Notes: generated from the letters alone by a model not told the origin. A stretch of DNA of 64,000 nt from Ruminococcus sp. (GCA_017558505.1 JAFYUM010000039.1:48971-112970), one strand, 5' to 3'. Numbered from the stretch's first letter, positions 33,428 to 41,844 are shown. Numbers and translations are program-made.

Positions 33428-33934
33428 ATGTCATTCAGAAAAATTGAATTATCAGAGCTTTCATTCAATCCCTTTGAAAAAATCGGCAAGGAGTGGATGC
33501 TCCTTACAGGCGGTACTATGGACAGTTTCAACACAATGACGGCTTCATGGGGACAGCTTGGTGTTCTCTGGAATAAGAACGTGCTCACCTGTTACATTCG
33601 TCCTAATCGCTACACATATGATTTCGTGGAAAAAGGTGAGCTGTTCACAGCTTCATTTTTAGGCGAGGAATACCGCAAGGCTCTTGCATACTGCGGTTCA
33701 CATTCAGGCAGAGATTGCGATAAAATGGCTGAAACAGGTCTTTCACCTGCCGATTTACAGGGTGCAGTAGGTATTGAACAAGCTGACCTTGTTCTCGTTT
33801 GCCGTAAGCTTTATGCCTACGATATGCAGGAAAGCGGATTCCTTACTGATGACGGTATCCCTGCACAGTTCTTCGGCACTGACCCCTATCACCGCGCTTA
33901 TATTGCGGAAATTGTGGGTGTATATGTTAAGTAA
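33428..33934 (+). CDS. Flavin-reductase-like FMN-binding protein
   Basis: 168 residues. NTMTASWGQLGVLWNKNVLTCYIRP and FTASFLGEEYRKALAYCGSHSGRD match the FMN-binding split-barrel flavin reductase family (FlaRed/HpaC type). Partner and substrate are unknown; in anaerobes such proteins often act as flavoredoxins in electron transfer. Start 33428 follows GAGGAGGAATT, so the six upstream codons are left out. The stop TAA is the first part of TAATACGTAATTA, the repeat that also forms two other stop codons in this window. Confidence 0.8.
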   Translation: MSFRKIELSELSFNPFEKIGKEWMLLTGGTMDSFNTMTASWGQLGVLWNKNVLTCYIRPNRYTYDFVEKGELFTASFLGEEYRKALAYCGSHSGRDCDKMAETGLSPADLQGAVGIEQADLVLVCRKLYAYDMQESGFLTDDGIPAQFFGTDPYHRAYIAEIVGVYVK

Positions 33935-33964
33935 TACGTAATTAAATTTGTTGTAAAAATAAGA

Positions 33965-34001
33965 AATCCAGAGAAGATTTTTTCCTCTCTGGATTTTTTA
34001 A
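33965..34001. terminator. Bidirectional terminator between the flavin-reductase-like gene and ppk
   Basis: AATCCAGAGA (33965-33974) pairs with TCTCTGGATT (33986-33995), with a T-run after it on the plus strand. Confidence 0.8.
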
Positions 34002-34008
34002 TTCGTCC

Positions 34009-36111
34009 TTATTTATCTTTCTTTGATTTTTTTGCACGCACTTCTTTCATACGCTCCTGTCTGACAGCCTTTGCCTCAAGGCGACGATAGGCTTCTTCGT
34101 AGAAGTATTCCTGTGAATTGAGGGGTTCTTCGCCTTTTTGTGGTTCAACACGGACGTATCTTCCGTTGTTCTGGAGTTCTCTTGCCTTTACGTTATCGGA
34201 CATCATTATACTGAACATATCACGTATGCGTTTTTTCAGTTTTTCGTCCTCAATGGGAGCAGCTACTTCGACACGGCGAATTGTATTTCTGCTCATGAAA
34301 TCAGCTGAGCCGATATATATTTTCTGCTCTTTTATATCGTTGCCGAATATGAATATACGGCTGTGTTCGAGAAATCTTCCGACAATACTGCGGACTGTGA
34401 TATTATCGGTATATCCCTCAACCTTCGGGATAATACAGCAGATACCTCTTACAAGGAGTTCGATTTTAACTCCTGCCTGTGAAGCTTCCACAAGCTTATC
34501 AATAATTGACTTATCGTTGAGAGAGTTGATCTTCGCGGCGAAATAACCTTTTCCGCCGTTCCTGGCAATTTCAATCTGCTGGTCTATCATTTCAAGTATC
34601 TGCGGCAATAAAGCATATGGCGACACAAGGAGTTTATTTGTTTTTTCAACAAAGGTGCCGTTGAGCAGGCAATCGAATACCTGTTCTGCGTCCTCGGCGA
34701 TTTCACGGTCGGCAGTCAGAAGCATAAGGTCAGTATACAGCGAGGACGTTTTTTCGTTGTAGTTACCTGTTCCAACCTGTGTAACGTAGTCGAATTTATC
34801 GCCTGTGCTCCTGCGCTTAATAAGGAGCAACTTTGAATGTGCCTTAAATTCTTTCGGACCGTAGATAACTTTTACGCCTGCTTTCTGGAGTATCTTTGAC
34901 CACTCGATGTTATTTGCTTCGTCAAATCTTGCACGGAGCTCAATCATGACAAGGACGTCCTTGCCGTTTTCAGCGGCAGTACAAAGTGCACTTATAACCT
35001 TGCTGTTGCGTGCGAGGCGGTACAATGTGATTTTTATTGAAGTAACCTTTGGATCGACGGCGGATTCCTCCAGAAGTCGTATAAATGACGTTGTCATTGA
35101 TTCAAATGGATAGCTTAAAATTATATCCTTTGACTTAACCTGTGAAAATACAGGGCGGTTATCCGCAAGCATTGCTGTTTTTCGGGGAAGTCGGGCTTCA
35201 AAGTGAAGCTCGGTGGACATATCAAGCTCTTGTAACTTGAACAGGTATGACAAATCCAGTGGTATATTTGAGTTGAATACACGAACATTACCGATTTTTA
35301 GCTTTTTGCAAATATAGTCCACCGCTTCACGGCTGAACTGGTTTGAAATTTCAAGGCGGACAGCGGCAAGCTTTGTACGCTTTACCACAAGCTCCTCCAT
35401 ACGCTCACGGAAGTCGGCACCTTTATTATTCACCATAATATCAGCGTTTCTTGTAACTCTTATTATAGCTCTGTCCTGTATCTTACAGCCCTTGAACATA
35501 AGGTGTGCGAATTGCAGAACTACCTCCTCATGAAGTATAAAGCGTTTTCCGTTTTTGTCCAGAGGGATAATGCGTTCTGAATGTTCATGTGTCACGGGGA
35601 TGATTCCCACAAGAGTACCTTTTTTTGAGGCGATGTTAACAGCCGCGTAGAGTTCCTTATTTTTCAGGAATGGAAAAGGCAGAGCGTCGTTCACAAGAAT
35701 GCCGGTTATAAACGGTTTTATTTCACGCTTGAAATAGAGCTCCAGAAATGCCTGTTCTTCGGGAGTTGCATTGGCAAAAGCAACGTGCTCAAAGCCGTAT
35801 GGGGCGAGCTCCTCCATATTCTTTTTGAAAGCCTCCTCAACTCTCGGTTGAAGCCTGCGCACAGCGGTATAGATGGAATCAAGCTGCTGTGAGGGAGTCA
35901 TGCCCGATTTACTGTCCTTTTTCTTGTTGTTCTCCTTTTCCTCATCGGTGAGGGAGCCGACTCTGACCATAAAGAACTCATCAAGATTACTCTGATATAT
36001 AGCGGAAAATGAAAGTCTTTCCAGTAAGGGATTGTTTATATCTGTTGCTTCTTCAATGACTCGTTTATTGAATTTGAGCCATGATAACTCACGGTTTTCA
36101 AGATGTTCCAT
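34009..36111 (-). CDS. ppk1: Polyphosphate kinase 1
   Basis: 700 residues, the normal PPK1 length. The N-terminus ENRELSWLKFNKRVIEEA and SNLDEFFMVRVGSL are family signatures. The phospholipase-D-like C-terminal half contains KAHSKLLLIKRR and FLEHSRIFIFGND, whose His residues are the phosphorylated and auxiliary catalytic positions. It reversibly makes polyphosphate from ATP. ATG 36111 is chosen because AAAAGGAG precedes it and the protein starts at the usual place; an in-frame extension upstream to 36258 has an Ile run and no ribosome binding site. It stands alone; a Na/Pi cotransporter is found elsewhere in the window. Confidence 0.95.
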   Translation of the reverse strand: MEHLENRELSWLKFNKRVIEEATDINNPLLERLSFSAIYQSNLDEFFMVRVGSLTDEEKENNKKKDSKSGMTPSQQLDSIYTAVRRLQPRVEEAFKKNMEELAPYGFEHVAFANATPEEQAFLELYFKREIKPFITGILVNDALPFPFLKNKELYAAVNIASKKGTLVGIIPVTHEHSERIIPLDKNGKRFILHEEVVLQFAHLMFKGCKIQDRAIIRVTRNADIMVNNKGADFRERMEELVVKRTKLAAVRLEISNQFSREAVDYICKKLKIGNVRVFNSNIPLDLSYLFKLQELDMSTELHFEARLPRKTAMLADNRPVFSQVKSKDIILSYPFESMTTSFIRLLEESAVDPKVTSIKITLYRLARNSKVISALCTAAENGKDVLVMIELRARFDEANNIEWSKILQKAGVKVIYGPKEFKAHSKLLLIKRRSTGDKFDYVTQVGTGNYNEKTSSLYTDLMLLTADREIAEDAEQVFDCLLNGTFVEKTNKLLVSPYALLPQILEMIDQQIEIARNGGKGYFAAKINSLNDKSIIDKLVEASQAGVKIELLVRGICCIIPKVEGYTDNITVRSIVGRFLEHSRIFIFGNDIKEQKIYIGSADFMSRNTIRRVEVAAPIEDEKLKKRIRDMFSIMMSDNVKARELQNNGRYVRVEPQKGEEPLNSQEYFYEEAYRRLEAKAVRQERMKEVRAKKSKKDK

Positions 36112-36308
36112 AGAAGTTTCTCCTTTTGAGGGTGTGATTATTATAATAATTATATAACATTTTTTGCGATATGTCAAGAGATATAAGTCAAAATAGATAA
36201 AAAACAAGACGTATTTACGGGGAAATGGTAGATTTTCGAAAAATTCTCCGATATGCACAAATGAGGTGATATTTTTTTAACAGATATTCCAAACTGTTGT
36301 AAATTCTA

Positions 36309-36337
36309 TTGATTTATGCCTTTTATTGTGATATAAT
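36309..36337 (+). promoter_or_regulatory. Promoter for the small 36372 gene
   Basis: TTGATT at 36309-36314, 17-bp spacer, TATAAT at 36332-36337 preceded by TTGTGA. Confidence 0.65.
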
Positions 36338-36371
36338 GAAGTTGCCAAATAAATAAAGGAGGGCATTCATA

Positions 36372-36596
36372 ATGGATATCAAAGAAAAAATTGAAGAATT
36401 GGTTAATAAGGTAAAGAACGACAAGGATTTCGGCGACGATTTCAAAAAGGATCCTGTAAAGGCTGTTGAAAGCGTTCTCGGAATTGATCTTCCCGATGAG
36501 CAGATTGAAAAGATTATCGACGGTGTCAAGGCAAAAATCAACTTTGACAGTATCGGTGATAAAATCGGCGACCTTTTTGATAAATTCAAGAAGTAA
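36372..36596 (+). CDS. Small helical protein resembling NHLP/Nif11-type leader peptides
   Basis: 74 residues, highly charged and helical with no Cys and no membrane segment. The middle, DDFKKDPVKAVESVLGIDLP followed by DEQIEKIIDGVKAK, resembles the conserved part of nitrile-hydratase-like and Nif11 leader peptides (DP.KA.E..LGI.LP.). There is no Gly-Gly cleavage site or Cys/Ser/Thr-rich core after it, and no lanthionine or radical-SAM modifying enzyme is in the window. It has its own promoter, AAAGGAGGGC before the ATG and a strong terminator, so it is a well-insulated single gene. Function unknown. Confidence 0.7.
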   Translation: MDIKEKIEELVNKVKNDKDFGDDFKKDPVKAVESVLGIDLPDEQIEKIIDGVKAKINFDSIGDKIGDLFDKFKK

Positions 36597-36601
36597 AAAA
36601 T

Positions 36602-36623
36602 ACGGCGGTCATTCGACCGCCGT
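36602..36623. terminator. Bidirectional terminator after the small gene
   Basis: ACGGCGGTC, loop ATTC, GACCGCCGT. TTGCTTTTTT follows on the plus strand and ATTTTTT on the minus strand, so it can also end the MIF-like gene. Confidence 0.85.
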
Positions 36624-36634
36624 TTGCTTTTTTA

Positions 36635-36976
36635 TCAGAAGTTGCCGCCATTCCAGCCCCAATCAGGAGTTGCGGTATATTTTACATATATACGTGACGG
36701 GTCAATATCAAGCCTGTTATTGAGTATATTACATATTTCTCCTGTAAGCGTATCGAATGCGGAAGAATTTGCGGATCCCAGAACACTTACCTCAACCATT
36801 GCTGCGGGTGCGTCATCACCTTTGAAATAAAGGGTATATTCAGGTTCAATTCCTACCATGAGCCATGCTTCGGATTTCCCGGGGATAGCAGAAATAGCCT
36901 TTCCTAAATCCGTTTTCAATGCAATTTCTGCATCTTTTGATACAGCTGTGTTTGTCTTTACGTTGATAAATGGCAT
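36635..36976 (-). CDS. MIF-family tautomerase-like protein
   Basis: 113 residues, the length of animal macrophage migration inhibitory factor. The start MPFINVKTN gives the catalytic Pro at position 1 after Met removal, IPGK supplies the Lys near residue 33, and SRIYVKYTATPDWGWNGGNF corresponds to the MIF end (Tyr 95 region and WNxxxF). The CxxC redox motif of human MIF is missing. It is expected to form a trimer and to have tautomerase-type activity; the natural substrate is unknown. The cell location is cytoplasmic (no signal). TAAGGAGG precedes the ATG. It follows the 36989 lipoprotein gene by 12 bases and may be in its operon. Confidence 0.82.
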   Translation of the reverse strand: MPFINVKTNTAVSKDAEIALKTDLGKAISAIPGKSEAWLMVGIEPEYTLYFKGDDAPAAMVEVSVLGSANSSAFDTLTGEICNILNNRLDIDPSRIYVKYTATPDWGWNGGNF

Positions 36977-36988
36977 AAGAATTCCTCC

Positions 36989-37675
36989 TTAGAATAAATA
37001 GTATTCTCCGTCAACCTGATAAATTCGCAGGTTAAATGGTTCAGTGTGTTTTTCAAATACATATGAATTTCCGCCTGTTGAATAACAGGTATATCCACCG
37101 ATTTCAACAACTTTCTGAGAAGTGATTTTCTCAAAGAGAGAGCTGTCGAATGTGGCAATTTCAGCAGCGGCAAAGTTGAAGTAATTGACAGCTTCTTCAT
37201 CGCTCTCAAGAAGACAGTTTGAAATGTTGATATAGTCGATTTCAAAGTCTTCGCCGAGTGTATTTTTCAGAGATGCGTTCATGCCGTCAAGATATTCGTC
37301 TGCATTTGCATATCCGCCGGATACACAGAGATGCTCGAGAAATCCTGGATAATAGAGATTTTTGATTTTTTCGTGGTCGTTTTCATTAATAGCCACAATA
37401 TAATCATGAACAAGATAAATTTCTCGTAAATCAGCAGTTTCGCCGTCGCCGCCGAAATAACGCTTGTCAAATTCGACAATATATTTTACTCTGTCGTCGT
37501 TTGAGGGGCGGAGTTCGTAAATTGTTGCTCCGTATGGCATATCTTCCTGTGCGAGATTGCCGCCGTCATCCACATTACCAACCATATTAGCGTGGGAGTG
37601 GTCATCATGGCTTTCACAACCTGTTGCAGCAAGCATCATAACAACCGCCAGAGCTGCAATAATAATCTTTTTCAT
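36989..37675 (-). CDS. Lipoprotein of unknown function
   Basis: 228 residues. MLAATGC is a lipobox, so the protein is anchored outside the membrane at Cys 20. The first mature residues are His/Asp-rich (ESHDDHSHAN). The rest has no recognised domain; its end, VDGEYYLF, and the segment about IYLVHDYIVAINENDHEKI look like an NTF2-like fold used by many extracellular DUFs. The upstream lipoprotein (37688) has a similar plan and end, suggesting duplication. AAGGAGCAAGG precedes the ATG. Function unknown. Confidence 0.65.
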   Translation of the reverse strand: MKKIIIAALAVVMMLAATGCESHDDHSHANMVGNVDDGGNLAQEDMPYGATIYELRPSNDDRVKYIVEFDKRYFGGDGETADLREIYLVHDYIVAINENDHEKIKNLYYPGFLEHLCVSGGYANADEYLDGMNASLKNTLGEDFEIDYINISNCLLESDEEAVNYFNFAAAEIATFDSSLFEKITSQKVVEIGGYTCYSTGGNSYVFEKHTEPFNLRIYQVDGEYYLF

Positions 37676-37687
37676 AATCCTTGCTCC

Positions 37688-38452
37688 TTAACCGAATGTG
37701 TAGTATTTTCCGTCTTTTTCAGCGAGTATGATATTCATTGTGCTGACGATTTTATGTTCGTTTCCGTCCTCGGCTCTTGCCATAACAAAAATTGTAAAAG
37801 GAATAAGCTTATCAACGTCGCTTTTTACCTGCTCATAGTAATTCTCATCCAATATATCTTCATAACTGTCAAAAAAGCTTTGAACAAACGCTTCCTCGGT
37901 AACACCCTCCTCATATGTGGGCTGTTCGGCTCTGATACGTGTTATTGTATAGTCGCCCTTGAATTCCTTGTCCTCTGTCGATTCATAAACCAATATGTCA
38001 ATAAGATCGTCACGAATCATGCTATTACGTAAGTCAAAGGAATTTTTCAAACTGTAATCATCAACGCCTTTTTCTTTGCTGTATACCTCACGGAGATATT
38101 TTTCATAGCGTTCAGCATAATCGGGGTATATAGTGCTCTTGTATGTGTCAAAATCGTTATTCTGAAAGGTCAGAAAGTAATTTTCAAGGGCAAGCACGGC
38201 TTCAACAGGAACTGTTTCGTCACCGCAGTAAAGCTTTACACCGTTACCGCTGTAATAATACTGACCGAGTTCATATTCGTCACTGCCATCCGCAGGAGAA
38301 ATAAGCTCGCTTACTCCCTTTTCTCCGATTTCGGGAAGAGAAACAGATTCCTCTGTAAGAGAAACCGATTCTTCCTTGATTTTCTCGCAGGATATACAGC
38401 ATACAGCTAACATACAAGCTGAAATTGCCGCTGTTATTTTTCTGAATTTCAT
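37688..38452 (-). CDS. Lipoprotein of unknown function, likely paralogue of the 36989 gene
   Basis: 254 residues with signal peptide and lipobox VCCISC. The first mature stretch repeats SVSLTEESVSLPE. The central segment (ALENYFLTFQNNDFDTYKSTIYPDYAERY) and the C-terminus AEKDGKYYTFG are similar in position to the 36989 lipoprotein's VHDYIVAINENDHEKIKNLYYPGF and VDGEYYLF, so the two are probably distant duplicates of an NTF2-like domain. GGGAGG precedes the ATG. It is the first gene of a three-gene leftward run that ends with the MIF-like gene. Confidence 0.65.
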   Translation of the reverse strand: MKFRKITAAISACMLAVCCISCEKIKEESVSLTEESVSLPEIGEKGVSELISPADGSDEYELGQYYYSGNGVKLYCGDETVPVEAVLALENYFLTFQNNDFDTYKSTIYPDYAERYEKYLREVYSKEKGVDDYSLKNSFDLRNSMIRDDLIDILVYESTEDKEFKGDYTITRIRAEQPTYEEGVTEEAFVQSFFDSYEDILDENYYEQVKSDVDKLIPFTIFVMARAEDGNEHKIVSTMNIILAEKDGKYYTFG

Positions 38453-38582
38453 AAAAGCCTCCCGTTAATTATTTTCTATCCAGAAATATTATACTACAAT
38501 TTTAACTGAATTTCAAGCATATAATATGATTTTGATGTGATAATTTCTTGAAATATTGCAGATACAGCTACTTATGCAAAAA

Positions 38583-38605
38583 TGCGGCGGATGATATCCG
38601 CCGCA
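38583..38605 (-). terminator. Terminator after typA
   Basis: Stem TGCGGCGGAT/ATCCGCCGCA with a three-base loop, followed on the minus strand by TTTTT. Confidence 0.85.
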
Positions 38606-38628
38606 CTTACATAATTACAAATTACGCA

Positions 38629-40449
38629 TTAACCCTTTGCCCTTACCTTTGCACGCTGGCTGTTGCTTAAAATTCTCTTGCGGATACGCAGACTCTCGGG
38701 AGTTACTTCAAGAAGCTCGTCATCAGCAAGGAATTCAAGGCAGTCTTCAAGACTGAGTATACGGTGTGGAACAAGACGGAGTGCATCATCGCTGCCGCTT
38801 GCACGTGTATTTGTAAGGTGCTTTCTCTTGCACACGTTTACTACAAGGTCATCGCTCTTTGGCGACATACCCACAACCATTCCCTCATACACGGGAGTTC
38901 CCGCAGGAATAAACAGCTGTCCTCTCTCCTGTGCGTTGAAAAGTCCGTATGTTACAGCTTCTCCTGTTTCAAAGGATACAAGTGAACCCATGCTTCTGCG
39001 GTCAATATCGCCCTTGTATGGCTGATATTCCTCAAATACGTGGCTCATAATTCCCTCGCCCTTTGTATCTGTGAGAAATTCGCTCTTATAGCCGAAAAGT
39101 CCACGTGCAGGAACAAGAAATTCAATTCTCATACGACTGCCCTGTGGGTGCATTGAAACAAGCTCTCCCTTACGGCTGCCCATTTTCTCCATAACAGAGC
39201 CTACGCTCTCCTCGGGAACGTCAATAACAAGACGCTCGATAGGCTCAAGCTTTCTGCCGTCCTCGCCCTCTTTGAGAAGTACACGGGGAGTTGATACTGA
39301 AAGCTCATAGCCCTCACGGCGCATATTTTCAATTAAAATCGAAAGGTGCATTTCACCTCTGCCTGCAACTCTGAATGCGTCTGTATTTTCAGTTTCCTCA
39401 ACTCTGAGGGAAACGTCTTTGAGAAGTTCCTTGAAAAGTCGCTCACGAAGCTGACGGGAAGTTACGAATTTACCCTCTCTGCCTGCGAATGGGCTGTCGT
39501 TTACAGCAAATGTCATTTCAACTGTAGGCTCTGAAATCTTCACGAAAGGAAGCGGCTCAGGAGTATCAACAGCACAGATTGTATCGCCGATTGTGATACC
39601 CTCAATACCTGAAATCCACACAATATCGCCAGCCATAGCGGATTCAACAGGAACTCTCTGGAGTCCCTGAATCTGTAAAAGTGAAACAATTTTTGAGTTG
39701 TAATTCTTCTTGGAACCTGTATAATCGCAGACAGTAACCTGCTGATTTACCTTGATAGAACCGCGTACAATTCTGCCGATACCAATTCTTCCCACATATT
39801 CGTTGTAGTCAATAGAGGAAATAAGCATCTGGAGAGGCTCTTCCTCCTCGCCCTTGGGAGGCTCAATGTAGTTGATGATTGTATCGAAAAGAGGCTTTAA
39901 GTCTGTACCTGCCTCGTACTGGCTAATTGAAGCTGTGCCGCTTCTGCCTGAACAGAAAAGGAGAGGGGATTCAAGCTGTTCCTCGTTAGCGTCAAGGTCA
40001 AGGAGAAGTTCAAGAACTTCGTCGCCGATTTCGTCAAGACGAGCGTCGGGACGGTCAATCTTATTTACAACAACGATGATTTTATGTCCCATTTCAAGAG
40101 CCTTTGAAAGCACGAAACGAGTCTGTGGCATTGGTCCCTCAGCAGCGTCAACGAGAAGAAGAACGCCGTCAACCATTTCCAGAACTCGCTCAACCTCGCC
40201 GCCGAAGTCAGCGTGTCCGGGAGTGTCAATAATATTTATTTTAGTTCCGTTGTACATAACGGAAGTATTTTTTGCAAGGATAGTAATTCCACGCTCACGC
40301 TCAATGTCGTTGGAGTCCATAACTCGCTCGGCAACTGCCTGATTTTCACGGAATACGCCACCCTGTTTAAGCATTTCATCAACAAGGGTTGTCTTGCCGT
40401 GGTCAACGTGGGCGATAATGGCAATGTTTCTCAAATCTTCTCTTATCAT
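38629..40449 (-). CDS. typA: Translational GTPase TypA/BipA
   Basis: 606 residues, the normal length. G1 is AHVDHGKTTLVDEM, G3 is DTPGHADFGGEVER and G4 is NKIDRPDAR; EF-G-like domains II, III and V and the BipA C-terminal domain follow. It acts on the ribosome in assembly and stress adaptation, hydrolysing GTP. AAGGAGAG precedes the ATG. The stop TAA is part of TAATGCGTAATT, the short repeat also found at the ends of two other genes. Confidence 0.95.
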   Translation of the reverse strand: MIREDLRNIAIIAHVDHGKTTLVDEMLKQGGVFRENQAVAERVMDSNDIERERGITILAKNTSVMYNGTKINIIDTPGHADFGGEVERVLEMVDGVLLLVDAAEGPMPQTRFVLSKALEMGHKIIVVVNKIDRPDARLDEIGDEVLELLLDLDANEEQLESPLLFCSGRSGTASISQYEAGTDLKPLFDTIINYIEPPKGEEEEPLQMLISSIDYNEYVGRIGIGRIVRGSIKVNQQVTVCDYTGSKKNYNSKIVSLLQIQGLQRVPVESAMAGDIVWISGIEGITIGDTICAVDTPEPLPFVKISEPTVEMTFAVNDSPFAGREGKFVTSRQLRERLFKELLKDVSLRVEETENTDAFRVAGRGEMHLSILIENMRREGYELSVSTPRVLLKEGEDGRKLEPIERLVIDVPEESVGSVMEKMGSRKGELVSMHPQGSRMRIEFLVPARGLFGYKSEFLTDTKGEGIMSHVFEEYQPYKGDIDRRSMGSLVSFETGEAVTYGLFNAQERGQLFIPAGTPVYEGMVVGMSPKSDDLVVNVCKRKHLTNTRASGSDDALRLVPHRILSLEDCLEFLADDELLEVTPESLRIRKRILSNSQRAKVRAKG

Positions 40450-40495
40450 ACTTATCTCTCCTTAATTTGCAGTTAACAGCTTTTAGCCGTTAATT

Positions 40496-41035
40496 TTATT
40501 TGAACTTCTTTCCTAACTTTCTTTTCAGCAGATTTCTCAAATCTTCTGCTGTTCCCTCGGTGATTTCGTGCTTGCCGATTATGAAAACAGAATATCTTTG
40601 AGGGTAAAAAATAAAATATTTTTTTGTTTCCCTTGCTTTATCAAGCTTGTCATATGTGAATTTCAAATATTCCTCAAAGTCTGTACCGATATGCTTTGTA
40701 TTCATATCATTTTCGTTAAACTCGTATAAAATCGGAATATCTCCGTATTTTATTTTATAGCTCTTTAAATAAACTCGAGGATAAATGAAAAAAATCCATA
40801 CATTACTGGCAACAGCAAGAACAACCAGAAATAGACTAATTATTGACAAACCGACCAAATCCGAGGGAATTTGCGTACCAGAGATTATAAATATCAGAAT
40901 TGTCAGCAGTTCGAATATACCGCCAAAAAATACAATGGCAGTACAAAAGAGAATAATAAACAATGAAAGTTTACTGTAACACTTATAAAGCTGATTCATA
41001 TGTTCCATTTTATATACTACTTTAGCACGTATCAT
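40496..41035 (-). CDS. YcxB-like membrane protein
   Basis: 179 residues with two hydrophobic helices near the N-terminus (LFIILFCTAIVFFGGIFELL and the following one) and a soluble C-terminal half ending EDLRNLLKRKLGKKF. The C-terminal pattern (KYFIFYPQRYSVFIIGKHEI) resembles YcxB-like proteins of Firmicutes, which have no known function. AAGGAGG lies before ATG 41035. It lies 46 bases upstream of typA and may share a transcript, although repeat-like bases separate them. Confidence 0.65.
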   Translation of the reverse strand: MIRAKVVYKMEHMNQLYKCYSKLSLFIILFCTAIVFFGGIFELLTILIFIISGTQIPSDLVGLSIISLFLVVLAVASNVWIFFIYPRVYLKSYKIKYGDIPILYEFNENDMNTKHIGTDFEEYLKFTYDKLDKARETKKYFIFYPQRYSVFIIGKHEITEGTAEDLRNLLKRKLGKKFK

Positions 41036-41085
41036 TGTTATCGCCTCCTTAATGGCACTTATGTTGACGGACTGCCGTACATATA

Positions 41086-41119
41086 AGCTAATGGCTAAAG
41101 GCTCACAGCTAATAGCTAT
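41086..41119. repeat. Degenerate AGCTAATNGCT repeats
   Basis: AGCTAATGGCTAAAGGCTC is followed by ACAGCTAATAGCTAT. The same word family occurs at 6058-6072 (GTTAGCTATTAGCTA). These are small intergenic repeat remnants. The remaining bases from 41036 to 41182 show nothing else recognisable. Confidence 0.5.
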
Positions 41120-41189
41120 TTACATATTATTTCTGCACAATGAATAAGCATTTCCGTACAAATCCGCTTTTTTTCAGGGCATAAAAAAA

Positions 41190-41209
41190 TCCGCTTTCTT
41201 TGTAGCGGA
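41190..41209 (-). terminator. Terminator of the tRNA cluster
   Basis: TCCGCT (41190-41195) pairs with AGCGGA (41204-41209); on the minus strand TTTTTTT follows. It is located 26 bases after tRNA-Tyr. Confidence 0.7.
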
Positions 41210-41234
41210 GTTACTGAGGATATTTAAGGGAAAT

Positions 41235-41320
41235 TGGTGGGAGAGGGTGGATTCGGACCACCGAAGCTGAAAAGCAACAGATTTACAGTCTGCCCCCTTT
41301 GGCCACTCGGGAACTCTCCC
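41235..41320 (-). tRNA. tRNA-Tyr (anticodon GTA)
   Basis: 86 bases with encoded CCA. The acceptor stem is GGGAGAG/CTCTCCC, the anticodon loop is CTGTAAA, and there is a long variable arm as in bacterial tRNA-Tyr. GTTCGA-like TPsiC is GGTCCGAATCC. Confidence 0.95.
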
Positions 41321-41359
41321 TTAACAATTTCTGATATTCACCGACTATTGCCGATAAAA

Positions 41360-41435
41360 TGGAGCTGGTGGACGGACTCGAACCCCCGACCTGCTGATTA
41401 CAAATCAGCTGCTCTACCAACTGAGCTACACCAGC
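41360..41435 (-). tRNA. tRNA-Thr (anticodon TGT)
   Basis: 76 bases with encoded CCA. The acceptor stem starts GCTGGTG, the anticodon stem-loop is CTGATTTGTAATCAG and GGTTCGAGTCC is the TPsiC arm. Confidence 0.95.
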
Positions 41436-41532
41436 TTAACTGACTTATTAATTATACCACAACTCTTTTGATTTGTCAACCCCTTTTTTGAAATTTTTTC
41501 AAAAATTTTTCGGCTGACTTTTGTTGTGATTT

Positions 41533-41609
41533 TGGTCGAGGCGACAGGACTCGAACCTGCGGCATCTTGGTCCCAAACCAAGCACTCTACCAAACTGAGC
41601 TACGCCTCG
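41533..41609 (-). tRNA. tRNA-Pro (anticodon TGG)
   Basis: 77 bases with encoded CCA. The acceptor stem is CGAGGCG/CGCCTCG with the C1-G72 pair usual for bacterial tRNA-Pro; the anticodon stem-loop is CTTGGTTTGGGACCAAG. Confidence 0.95.
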
Positions 41610-41784
41610 GACTTTTTTTTGAACTGTCCTTGACAGCTTTTATATTATACCAAAGATTTCAGAAAATGTCAACCCTATTTCCAGATATTTGTATACTTGC
41701 ACAAATAAAAACATTCTTTTAGATGTGTTTTGTATATATTTGTGAAATTAGTAATGTCAATTTGCGACAGCATAGGAAAATTAT

Positions 41785-41813
41785 TTGACAGCCAACCCGA
41801 TGTGTGATATAAT
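41785..41813 (+). promoter_or_regulatory. Consensus sigma-A promoter for the 41845 lipoprotein
   Basis: TTGACA at 41785-41790, 17-bp spacer, TATAAT at 41808-41813 preceded by GTGTGA. Confidence 0.8.
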
Positions 41814-41844
41814 AAACACTATGTTATAAAAGGGGAGAATACAT

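Noticed and set aside
36112..36258. 49-residue N-terminal extension of polyphosphate kinase
   Set aside because: Contains an Ile run and no ribosome binding site, whereas ATG 36111 has AAAAGGAG and matches the family start.
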